Below are positions 1 to 10,010 of a stretch of 64,000 nucleotides of DNA, piece by piece (position 1 is the first letter of the stretch; each line of letters opens with the position of its first letter). Location: positions 562,001-626,000 of the forward strand of contig JAQFVV010000355.1 in assembly GCA_028023455.1 (NCBI GenBank). Direction: 5' to 3'. A program made the position numbers and the translations under genes. The notes under the pieces are model-generated. The model had not been told where the DNA came from. It searched no databases and was given only the letters and a program-made list of their open reading frames with translations. Source of the DNA: Epiperipatus broadwayi. Lineage: Eukaryota > Onychophora > Udeonychophora > Euonychophora > Peripatidae.

Positions 1-125
1 CCGCCATGAGAATTTCCTGAGATATTGCAATTGCTTCTTTCATTACTTCTTCCACTCCATGATCTTTTTGCCTAATTCTTTTTACTTTGTCTTCCTTTAT
101 TTTTTTGTTGTTGTTGTGTTTAATT
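1..125 (-). CDS. Possible partial coding stretch at window edge
   Basis: On the minus strand an open frame of about 40 codons runs off the left edge. Its last part reads like ordinary protein (RQKDHGVEEVMKEAIAIS followed by QEILMA), with an acidic/basic mix unlike random AT-rich DNA. I see no convincing splice acceptor upstream, because the preceding bases are A-rich rather than pyrimidine-rich. It could be an exon of an unidentified gene, transposon coding sequence or chance. No family is recognised. If it is a host exon, that gene lies inside or beside the presumed SKP1 intron on the opposite strand. Confidence 0.15.
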
Positions 126-718
126 TCATTTCATTCATTCTTTGGATGATCTCTTTCATTTTCTAACTATTCTTATCCAATCATTCTTCTATGCATTAGG
201 TATTTTTATTCATTTGATCATGTAGATCTTACATATTTATATGCCATGCATCTATTATTGTTGTACATTTTTTTAATCATTTCTTGGATCATTTACCTGT
301 CTTGTTCTTATTGCAATATTTGGTAAATTGTTTCTTTATCTGTTATTTTCAATTGCTTTTACAGAGCTTACTTTTTCATTTAGATGTATGAAACCTTTTT
401 ATTCCATTCTTTTTTGGATCATGTGATCATTTATATTAATTGTAAACATTGTTACTATTTCTTTTATTCTGTGGTATTTGTTTTATCTAATAAAATTTGA
501 ACCATTCATTCTTCATTTAGTCTGCTCTTCAGACCTTAGCCTTTTTTCTTTGCCTGTCCTACTATATAACTCTTCTTTACTTTATTTATTTATGGCCTCT
601 AAAATTAGGAATGCCATTATTTAATAGAATGAAACCATTATTAGGTAACATATTTATCTGAATGTAAAACCATTCTAAAAAGGAAATAACATTTCTTACC
701 TTTGTAATTATTTAACAT

Positions 719-865
719 AGGCAAAACTCTATACAATAGTGCCACCCAGTGCAAACCAGAGTAATCACTGCCTTGCACTGGTTGGCACTATTATATGGAG
801 AGTTTTGCAATTGTTATAACAGTTTGTGTAAGCATAGGGAATAGTGGTTATATGACGTTTAGTGA
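719..865 (+). mobile_element. Short copy of the ribozyme-associated foldback family
   Basis: The left arm (721-754) and right arm (773-808) form an inverted repeat beginning AGGCAAAACTC and ending GAGAGTTTTGC. A ~57-bp tail ending TTTAGTG follows. The same arms and tail occur at 30321-30668, but this copy lacks the central ribozyme segment. A 14-bp direct repeat, TAATTATTTAACAT, flanks it exactly (705-718 and 866-879), so both ends are defined. The repeat is read directly from sequence; a retrotransposition-type target-site duplication is the inference. Confidence 0.75.
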
Positions 866-1575
866 TAATTATTTAACATGTTGGTAATTAGTTAGATTAT
901 TGCCAGATTTACTCTTTGAAATTCTATAATTTGATTACTCAAAATATAATATTCAATGTTGCGATGAATTAATTTTATTTACCTGATATTAAAGAAATGC
1001 TTAATGAATGTTAGATCTATCTGTTTTCTAAGATAAACACTATCCCAGAGATGCTACTTTTTAGCATTATATAGTTGCTGCCTTTAACTCATCTTTATGA
1101 TTTTAATTTTTTTTAAATTTACTCTTGCCAATAACTCATATTTTTGTACTTAGATATTTTCCTTCAAATGGTCATATAAACAATCACATTATAAAAAGGT
1201 TCATGTTATTAAACAGGATACTGAATCCAGAAAAAATAATATTTTTAACACAGGATAATTTTATTAATGACAAGCTTAGTAACAATAATAAAGTAACATA
1301 AGGAAAAAAATACAAATGCATAATTAGAACAAGTCCACTATGGATTGATATCCATATTATACAGTTATAAATCAAATGAGCAATTTTTTAACCTTTTTTT
1401 AATTTAATAACTGCTTTAATAGCCTAAATACTAGATGTATAAAACAAAAAATAATTATCTCTCAAAGTTGTGTGTACTATTCCAATACATTATATAAAAA
1501 AAGCAAATATATCATCTACTCAGAAGATTTTAATGAACAATCTTAGGTTCTATAATAATTTTGATCAGAAGGAGT

Positions 1576-1805
1576 GGGCTTGGTAATAAGTTTTTGGCTT
1601 GAGTCATTCGTATTACACATAGAAACAGATTAAATTCTTGGGCTTTTTTTTTCAGTTACTTTTGTTTTATTCCTCTCTCTACTAGGAACCACATTTTGAA
1701 AGCAAACTTCAGGCTCAAATAGCGGGCTTGGTAACAAGTTTTTGGCTCGGGGTCATTCGTATTACGCATAGAAACAGATTAAATTGTTGGGCTTTTCTTT
1801 CAGTT
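1576..1805 (+). repeat. Two tandem copies of a ~90-bp sequence
   Basis: A segment starting GGGCTTGGTAA at 1576-1668 recurs at 1724-1805, 148 bp downstream, with about 90% identity by eye. Shared blocks include GTCATTCGTATTAC and AGAAACAGATTAAATT. No coding potential is visible and the family is not recognised. The surrounding 880-2900 interval is otherwise plain AT-rich DNA, with homopolymer runs such as the purine tract near 2664-2720. Confidence 0.7.
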
Positions 1806-2949
1806 AGTTGATGATTTCAGTGGATATTAATAATAGCTATTAAAAGCAAAAACTCTCACTTGTTGTTTCCAGCAATAGCTCCATCCTGTTTTATCAGTGA
1901 CCAGAAAGCAAACAATTTTTCAAGCTGTGGTTGGCTGATACATCAGTTTAATTACTAAGAATATGCTTAATGTCGATTCTTATGAAGACAGGCACAGAGC
2001 TGAATAATTGAATATATCTTTCTCACTTTATATAATTTTATATATTTAAGGATCGATTTTTTTTTGTAATCTGTTATTTTGAGCCCATTTTCATAAACTG
2101 CACTATTCCTAATCTTGTATTTTAATTTACAACACAATTAATTAACACTTTTTTTAATTAGGAAAATTTTAACAAAATGTGAACAGAATGAGAAAAACTT
2201 AAGTAATTTATAAAATTATGAATATTTACTCAATTATCACAGTTATTACTTTTTTAACTTCTCAAGCAGCCACTTTTTTCCACTGCCATTGTTTTTTTCC
2301 ATTTTAATTTTAATGAATAATAACTTATTCTTCATTAAATTATTACATTTTTGGAAATAATATTAAAAACATAATTTTAAAAGTGAAAAGTAATCTGTAA
2401 AATAATATATCAATTTTGCAAATAAATAATGCAAATAATCAAGCTAAAAATTCCAGGCTAAAAAATTATATTTACTGAAATTTTTGTTTTTCTTCAGAAA
2501 AATTTGTAATGAGTATATTTATGTAAAGAAATTATTTTTTAAAATATTAAAATTCTATTTGCATTTACAAAAAAATCATAAAGAAATGGACATCTCTTAT
2601 TTGTCAATAAAAAAAATAATAAACAGCCATTTATTTGTAAACAAGTATAGCAATTTCAACTTCAAAAAAAAAAAAGAAGGAAAGAGAAGAAAAGAAAGGG
2701 GAGAGAGAGAAAAAAAAAACTTTTGTTCAAACCAATCTGAAATACATCCACATATAGAACATGCTGTTCCATTTTTCTGTTTACCTGAAGTTGTCTGATT
2801 GCTGTTTTTTAATTTCTTCAGCAGAAAACTTTTCTTTCTGAAATATTTTAACACTGTGTATAATTGTAGTTCTCCAGTATAATTATTCTCTGCCATATCT
2901 TACCAATGGAAACAATTGGCATTGCACTTCTGTAGAATCTTTGGGATAA

Positions 2950-4650
2950 TTCTTCTAAAATAAGCAAGATCAAATTATTTCCCCCATGAAAACTATGCTT
3001 AAGTTGATCTTAAAACATCCTTTTATGAAGTCTTCTATTGTTCATTAGTTTTACATGTCCAATTCAATAAACATGATTTTACAATAGTAGACTCAATTGT
3101 ATCACATCCAACAAGCCAAAGAACTGATTGGTTTTATGATCATGTCATTTTACTTTTAATTTTTTATGGAGCGTGTTTAAATGAAACTTTTTTAATGCTT
3201 TTATATTACATCGATAAGGTCTCCAAGTTTCATTTCCATATAATAAATTTGGTAAAATAGCAGTTCTGTTCTGCAGCTAATTTAGTTGCAGTAGTTATTT
3301 CCTTGTTAAATATTAAAGCTGCAGCAGCACATTGAAGTCTGTTCTATCTCAATATCTAAGTTCGCTTTTCTTGTTATAAAATTACCAAGCTATATAAACA
3401 CATTTACATTTTCAAGTTGATAACCATTCAAGTTAAAAGTTGCAGATGATTTTTCTTTCATCCCTGGTTGCTAAAGAATTCAAGTGTTTTTGAATATTAA
3501 TAAACCAAAGGCTTCATATGTTGCATTCAAGACATTTAAGAACATTCTGTAAATTGTCTTTTAAACTGGCAAAAATAGCACAAGCATCAGCATACTACAA
3601 ATCCAGAATGGGGGGTGGGGGTGTGTTTTCACTTTTAATAGATTCAAATTAAAAATTCCACCATTAAACCTGTATTATCCCTGTTTGACTAGGCTCCCTA
3701 CAAAAAATTCCAAAGACAACTATCATAAAATTGAAAACAATTTTGGAGTAAGTACACATTCTTATTTAATATGGATTTTTGTTTTGAATGCCTCAGATTT
3801 TCCATATGTGCTTCGCTCATTCTGTCATAAAGAAGCTATATAATATGAAAAATTTTGATGGATAACCAACTAATTTCAAACAATATTATAGATCTGTCCT
3901 ATTAACTGAATCAAATCAAATGCCTTAACTAAATTAAGAAAAGCAATATGTAAATCACTTCTTTTTCCCCAACACTTTTCTTGTTTTTGCCTGCCGTCTC
4001 TAGGTGCTTAATGATTCCCTAAAATTTATATAGTCTTCAGTAACCATTCATCTATAACTAAAAGCTACCTATTCAACAAAATTCTTGAAAATTTTTATTT
4101 TAGTGGATAATAATATTTCACAATAATTATTGCAATCATGTCTATTCACTTTGTTTTTTAAAATTGGAATAATAAAAGCATTCTTAAGATTGGATATCAC
4201 AACTTTATATTATTTCATACATTCTTAAAAAATACCAATATTTTTGAAGGAAATGTATCTTCATATTTTAAAATTTCTCGGAGTATTTCATCAGGACTTG
4301 CTGCTTTTCCATTTTTAAGATTATAAAGAGCTGTTTTGATTTAACTAAGTTTTGTTATCTTTGTCTAATTCTAATCAATAGATAAAAGGGCATATTGTTC
4401 AAATTCATTATCCCAATTCTTGTATCATAAAATACTCCTGAGTACCATTGCTGGATTTGTTAGGGTTGTGATATCATTTCTCAGGTTCATATATTGCTTT
4501 CAATGATCTGCAAATGGCTGTATCTTTTCAGCAGTTTTAATCCACTAATCATTTTTAAGACTTAGTAAATCATTGAACTTCTGCCTTTGAATCTTTATTA
4601 TGAAGTTCCACATTTAATCTTTTATTCTATCATATAGAAAATGGCATGTT
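2950..4650 (-). pseudogene. Decayed non-LTR retrotransposon reverse transcriptase
   Basis: The minus strand, with many stops and frameshifts, reads as LINE reverse transcriptase. Recognisable blocks are an AFLNLVKAFD-like segment at about 3910-3960 (motif with the first catalytic Asp), an ECVLTPKLFSI-like segment at about 3750-3790 (the usual KQGCVLAPTLFSI), and further downstream a block like the YLG...IDKEI region of such RTs. The order matches a 5'-to-3' RT on the minus strand. It lies upstream of the SKP1 exon, probably in an intron, and no intact frame remains. The clade is uncertain; the motif wording differs from the two RTE-like remnants further right. Confidence 0.6.
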
Positions 4651-5635
4651 TCCTTTTAATTAAGTCACTAATAATATCATTGTCAGGAATTTTTTTTTTA
4701 GTGAACCCAAGAATAACTTTACTTGAGCACAATTCCTATTTAACAGTAGGCTCTTAACATTTTCTATAACTGATTACTGCTCCGGTAAATAAAAATAAAT
4801 ATTTTTAAATAAAAGCTGAATGAATAATATATAACATATTTACTGAAAAATAAATATTTAATTTTACAAAAATCAGAAATTTCATATATACAGTGAATAC
4901 CTTTATTTCATTTTTTTGAATTGATTTTTCACTGAAAGTTACTGACATCAAAATATTTTAGAACTAATATAAAATCAATGTATTAGTTATAGTTTTTGTC
5001 ATTACATGAAAACTACATACACTAATATAAGGCACTCTGAATTTGATTACAATGTAATGTAAGTGTTGCAAATGAGATTAACATTATATTAAAATAAACT
5101 GTTTAATTATCATATTTTAGGAATATATTTGAACTAAGTTTTATTTATATTATCATCAAAGGAAAAGTCATTGCATTTTTCAGCTAACCAAATATTATTA
5201 TTTGAATCTTATTTCTTGCTTGGCATATTCATAATTATAGTATTAACTGGCAAACTCTAATATTCATTTTCACAGCTGTATAGGAACTTTATAATAGCCA
5301 TTATTATTATTATTTGCATTATTTTACAGTATATATTGACCAAGTACCATTATATTTTTTTCTGCAATAAATGTTTAAGCGCAATTTTTTTTACAAACTT
5401 AAAAATAGGAAGAAAAAAATCTCTGCTACAAAAATAATACTTTTTTTAATTTTCTTCACTAAATCAGTTATATAGAAATTTAATTCTGGTCAATTGCCTA
5501 TATAAGACATTTCTGATAATGTCTTCGATACAAAGCTTAGTAAAATCATTATGCTATTAAATCTCTTAGATTGTTTCATAATTCAAATCATTTTGTGATA
5601 CACTTTGATGAACTATACTTCTTCAAGAATCACAC

Positions 5636-5775
5636 AAAGTTAAACAATCTTTTAAAAATAAAACAACATGAATTGCCTGCTGTTATTGAATTGTTAATAT
5701 TGTAATTATTAAAAATATATTTATAAATTCTTTACATATTCATGTTGTTTTATTTTTAAAAGATTGTTTAACTTT
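5636..5775. repeat. Perfect 38-bp inverted repeat
   Basis: Arms 5636-5673 and 5738-5775 are perfect reverse complements by eye, starting AAAGTTAAACAATC and separated by 64 AT-rich bases. The right arm ends just before the ribozyme-bearing repeat unit at 5779, so the two may belong to one insertion. 4750-5630 holds no other structure that I can see. Confidence 0.85.
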
Positions 5776-5778
5776 ATG

Positions 5779-6453
5779 TCAGATGTCACATGACCTAATT
5801 TTTTATCAGTTTATTTTTTGCTATTAGGCTTTGGCGATTTTATATTGCTAAGGCTATTAATATATGGTGTATCTGAACTTAGTTCAGTTCCATATAGCTA
5901 TTTGGGTTAGATAGCTGGATTTTTAGACATATGGATGTCAGAAAATTTCAGATTTTCTTCTCAATAGTTATACATTAGATAAAGTGCTGGGCTTGTCCTA
6001 GTATTTTTAATCTAATGAATATCCTGTCACTTCACAGATGACGCTGAGATGCAGAAACCGGTCTGGGGTTGAGGATATTCTCAAAGCTTGTTAAAAGCTT
6101 GTTTTGCAGGCTCTATATATAACATTTATAAATACGAGTTTTATTAAAATTAGATCATGTGACATCTGACTTAATTTTTTATCAATTTATTTTTTGCTAT
6201 TTACTTTGGTGATTTTATATTGCTAAGGCTATTAATATATGGTGTATCTGAACATAATTCAGTCCCATATGGCTATTTGAGTTAGGTAGCTGCATTTTTA
6301 GACATATGGATGTTTGAAAATTTTAGATTTTCTTCTCAATAGTTATACATTAGATAAAGTGCTGAGTTTGTCCACCTGGTCTGGGGTTGAGGATATTCTC
6401 AAAGCTTGTTAAGACCTTGTTTTGCAGGCTCTATATATAACATTTATTAAAAT
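5779..6453 (+). mobile_element. Two partial copies of a ~300-bp repeat, one with a hammerhead-like core
   Basis: Copy 1 (about 5796-6140) and copy 2 (about 6171-6453) share long blocks, including TTGCTAAGGCTATTAATATA, GACATATGGATG and TTTTGCAGGCTCTATATATA. GTCAGATGTCACATGAC at 5779-5795 is mirrored by its near-perfect complement at 6154-6170, so copy 1 is bounded by 17-bp inverted repeats. Copy 2 lacks about 60 bp present in copy 1, and that gap removes the 5' half of a hammerhead-like motif while leaving the GGTCTGGGGTTGAGG part. The unit is non-coding. Confidence 0.75.
6029..6069 (+). ncRNA. Hammerhead-ribozyme-like motif (degenerate)
   Basis: In order: ACTTCA (stem I 5'), CAGATGA (canonical CTGANGA with T4 changed to A), a 12-nt stem-loop II with a GC/GC pair, GAAAC, CG loop, GTC, then TGGGGT (stem I 3'). 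ACTTCA pairs with TGGGGT over all six positions, allowing two G-U wobbles. The 3' half is identical in layout to the motifs at 30428 and 62366. The changed T4 predicts an inactive or weak ribozyme. Annotation rests on layout and stem pairing only. Confidence 0.45.
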
Positions 6454-6754
6454 TATGTATATATATATTTGCTTACTTTTAATAATAAATGTAGATTATT
6501 TTGAATCATAAAATTTTGAGTTGTTTTTATATGTATGTCTAATTGTTTAAAAATAATTTAGTTGGGAAAAAAAAACTATTAGTAAGATATATACTCTTTT
6601 TAATAAGCTAAAATAATAATGGGCTTAAATTGTTGCAATATAAAAAATTTCGTATTTTATATAAAGATTTTAGCTGTTGAAAAAAATATTATTTTTCTCA
6701 GATCATTTTTCGAAATATAAGTTGCAATTTAATTTATTGTTTTTACCCTTGCAG

Positions 6755-7146
6755 ATCTTGGAATGGATGAAGACGAAGAAGAAGTTGTTCCTCTTCCAAA
6801 TGTGAATGCAGCTATTTTAAAGAAAGTTTTACAATGGGCTGCATATCACAAAGATGATCCTCCTCCTCCTGAAGATGACGAGAATAAAGAAAAGCGAACT
6901 GATGATATCAGTTCTTGGGATGCAGAATTTCTTAAAGTTGATCAGGGCACCCTTTTTGAATTGATTTTGGCAGCAAATTATTTAGATATTAAGGGGTTGT
7001 TGGATGTTACATGCAAAACAGTTGCTAACATGATAAAAGGCAAAACACCTGAGGAGATTCGGAAGACTTTCAACATTAAGAATGATTTTACTCCAAGTGA
7101 GGAGGAACAAGTTAAAAAGGAGAATGAGTGGTGTGAAGAGAAGTAA
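6755..7146 (+). CDS. SKP1: SKP1, last coding exon (partial gene)
   Basis: SKP1 is the adaptor of SCF (SKP1-CUL1-F-box) ubiquitin ligases: its N-terminal BTB/POZ fold contacts cullin-1 and its C-terminal helices hold the F-box protein. The exon starts after a splice acceptor (TTTTTACCCTTGCAG, ending at 6754). Its first two bases complete a split codon, giving D-L-G-M-D, then an acidic loop, [13 protein letters not shown], the [16 protein letters not shown] segment, [34 protein letters not shown] and the C-terminal W-C-E-E-K ending at the stop. This covers roughly residues 34-163 of the usual ~163-residue protein. The internal ATG at 6763 is not the true start. The missing N-terminal ~33 residues must come from exons upstream; I could not find them in 1-6754, so the preceding intron exceeds 6.7 kb. 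No frameshift or missing key residue is seen. Confidence 0.97.
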
Positions 7147-7480
7147 AAATGTTGAGATTTATATATGTATAAACTGTTATATTTAAATTTGATATACTGA
7201 CAGCTTTTTTAGGAATTATTTTTTGCTAAAAGTTTAATTATTCCCTCTTGGTTTTTTTCTTCCACTCCCCACACCCCTTATTTGAACTTTTTAAACTTAT
7301 TTGATATTTATAAATGCAATAGCTGTCATATTTATACTTTTGTATATAAATATTAAACTCTACCTACAAATTGAAAATTTATATTCATTGAATTGCGGTG
7401 TTTGATATTTTGCATTCTACTTATATGATTCCTTTATTTGCAGATTATAAACAAAAATCACCCTATAAAAATATTTGTTT

Positions 7481-7486
7481 AATAAA
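7481..7486 (+). promoter_or_regulatory. Candidate SKP1 polyadenylation signal
   Basis: AATAAA lies 335 bp after the SKP1 stop codon and is the first canonical hexamer downstream. Another occurs near 7608. Use of either is inferred. Confidence 0.4.
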
Positions 7487-7509
7487 TACTTTTGAAAAGT
7501 AAATTACAT

Positions 7510-8548
7510 TTGAGATTGATTATTTAATTAATTAATAAATTGATAGTATGTGTGAGTGATATATATATTATGTTGGTTTGCATAATTTTCATATTGAGAT
7601 TAGCTAAAAATAAAATGCTGGTTTAATACCCAAAGTATCTTTAGTTTGATTTGTTAAAAATTAATATTTATATTATGCATAATGTATTTAAATTTTCACT
7701 TGGTGATATTTACTGAAGCTGTAATGGTAACTTTATTTGCTCAATGATCCAGTCATTTTAAACACTGACAATACTAGATTATTTTGCAATGACATAAGTT
7801 TCATTCACTTGCATTACAAAAATGTGATTATTTCTTTTTATGTCAATTTGAATTTGTATATTATTTAATTTAAACGATTATTTCTAATAAACGTTTTTAT
7901 AAAAAACACTCAGAAGCTTGACTTTCCAAAGTCATTATATTTGTTCATATTTTTTTTTATTTTAGTCATATCTATTTTTATTTAAAATTTTTGAACTTAT
8001 ATTTTCATAAAGATTTAGAACTTTATGTGGAAATTATTATATTGGATATTTTTTATAATCTTTATTATGAATTCATTCATTCGAAAAGAAATTGAACATA
8101 TCATTTTGCCATTTAGTTGGGCATTTTAATATTTCAGATAATCGAATAAGATCTTATAAAAAATTTCAATTAGAAAAAGTGAAAGAAAGCTAAGAATTAT
8201 TAAGGAATGTGTTTCAATAGTTAATAATATATTTATTATTCTTTTAATTCATTTTAATATTACTAGATATTATCTTCTTATATATTAGTAATGTTATATA
8301 CTTTTATATTAGTATCTATATTAATTTCCCTAGTTTATTATATTAAATAGTAACTACAGACTAATTTTAGTAATTGTTTTATTTTATATATTTAACATTT
8401 TTTTTTATATTGCTACTTCAATATTTAGTTATCAAAAACACATTTACCCCTTCCCCCTCTTTACCCAATTTCTTTATTCTAAAATGTATGGCGGCATATC
8501 TACAATTTTATTGTTTTTCAATATAATTTTTTTTTGATTCAGCTATAC
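7510..8548. other. AT-rich intergenic DNA, nothing recognised
   Basis: I see no gene, repeat structure or RNA motif between the SKP1 3' region and the hAT end at about 8549. Confidence 0.6.
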
Positions 8549-9463
8549 CAAGAGTTCCCAAAGTGGTCGATATCGACCCCCTGGGGTCAATTTGAACTTT
8601 CTAGGAGTAGATAGTTTCAATAAAAAAATTTGAGGATCAATGACAGCAAAAATAAATCACCTTATTACTGCTATTTGTTTGTTATTTCCAAATATCTATG
8701 ATTCCAATAAGTACCTAATTAAGAAATAAAATAATTAAAAAAAACACTTTTGATAAAAATACATTACATACCAAACTTGCAAACGAAAATGTAGAATATG
8801 TCATTAAAAGAATTGCATGTAAGAATGTTTGAAACTCATGTAGCGCAAACATGTTGGTGCGTTGTCTTATCGAGCGTATCAAAGCAAGTGTGGACATGAA
8901 AAACCATTGCATATCCGCACTCGCTCACTGTGGAATGACGATAGTAACAGAATATCTCAGTCTTATATGGTCATGCTTTCATAAAATACTATAAATTGGT
9001 TCGTTTGTTGTGATGTGTACTTATTTATGATTTGAACTTTGAATATAATTATTTATTGAAAAGCAGTACTCTGAAAAAGAAAATCAGAGGACATAATTTA
9101 TTTATTCGAGTTTGAACAAAAATCTTTCGTTTTAAGTAAATACATACTTTATTGTTTTTTTATCACAGGAGCCGTCGAAATTGTTTGTTAATAAAAGTTT
9201 TTATTTCTTACAATAATAATATGACTGAACCAAAAAAGAAATGCAGACAGTATAGCTTGAGCTATTTGAAACTAGGATTTGTCCTCTTATTATCAAACGA
9301 AAACATTTACCACTGTGCCTTTTATGCGAAAAAGTCTTTAACAATGATAGTTAAGAAATTTTCTATCATTGATAAACAACATTTTAATGATGATAGAAAG
9401 TTCTTAACTATCCCATTTATAAAAAAATATCACACCAAAAATAATAAAGAATTTTTCCAATGA
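8549..9463 (+). pseudogene. hAT transposon 5' end with transposase N-terminus remnant
   Basis: The block AGAGTTCCCAAAGTGG, followed by the hairpins GGTCGATATCGACC and GACCCCCTGGGGTC (8551-8588), matches the subterminal layout of hAT elements related to ZBED5/FAM200/SCAND3 genes. About 600 bp on, a frame from ATG 9221 (the open frame starts at 9152) reads MTEPKKKCRQYSLSYLKLGF. This resembles the opening of those transposases just before a BED zinc finger. The finger is damaged: its expected second cysteine reads as tyrosine (C-A-F-Y). The frame ends at 9463, where PLE sequence begins; the catalytic core and the right end are missing. hAT transposases move by cut and paste, but this copy is dead. 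Confidence 0.6.
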
Positions 9464-9469
9464 TTTCCA

Positions 9470-10010
9470 AATAAGTATACTTACTCCTCCTAATATTAAT
9501 AGATCTATTAATAATTCTAAAGATCGCATTAATCATGAATCAATTTCACAGTTGTTTATAGAATAGCTTGCCCTAAAATAGGTTGTAAGGCTATGTATAT
9601 AGGTGAAACACATGCTAATATTGGCAACAGGGTATATCAACACTAGTTTTTATATAATAAAGCTAAAATTAAAGATGAAACTAAATTCAATATTTTGGGA
9701 GCACCAGATTACAAACAATCATATTTTTAAACCTTCTAAAGCTAGCATTATTTGTTCAGAAAGAAATGATGATTAAAAGAAAAGTAAAAGAAGCATATAT
9801 AATAGCTAATAATAACAATGCCATTAAGAAAAGAGAAAGAAGCTTGCTTCACTCTTTCCAAAGCATGGAATATTTAATTATTTGAATATATAAATATTTT
9901 ATATAGAACATTTATTTACACACTTTTAAAAATGTTATTTATCATTCATTATATATTAATAGCTATGATTATGGGGTTTTAAAGATTGGCCTGAAAGCGC
10001 ATCAGCTATA
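9470..10010 (+). pseudogene. Penelope-like element GIY-YIG endonuclease remnant
   Basis: From 9551 the frame reads VVYRIACPKIGCKA, then MYIGETHANIGNRVYQH, then a stop at 9644. This is the conserved front of the PLE GIY-YIG endonuclease, with the V-Y and Y-I-G-E-T blocks intact. After frameshifts the expected C-terminal block continues as KPSKASIICSERNDD and then K-V-K-E-A-Y, up to about 9880. GIY-YIG domains in PLEs nick target DNA and lie C-terminal to the reverse transcriptase, which is absent here. Downstream, TGAAAGCGC at 9992-10000 and a stem (ATAGCT with AGCTAT, 9959-9964 and 10004-10009) resemble the tail of the PLE copy at 55140-55645. The copy is a dead, 5'-truncated insertion abutting the hAT remnant. 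Confidence 0.75.

Noticed and set aside
2484-2798. 104-codon open frame, and its antisense partner 2597-2896
   Set aside because: Both owe their length to a purine tract; lysine-rich on one strand and Phe/Ser/Leu-rich on the other, with no domain.
1-6754. Upstream SKP1 exons (N-terminal PSIKLQSSDGE-type sequence)
   Set aside because: Read both strands for the conserved N-terminal residues and found none, so they must lie outside the window.
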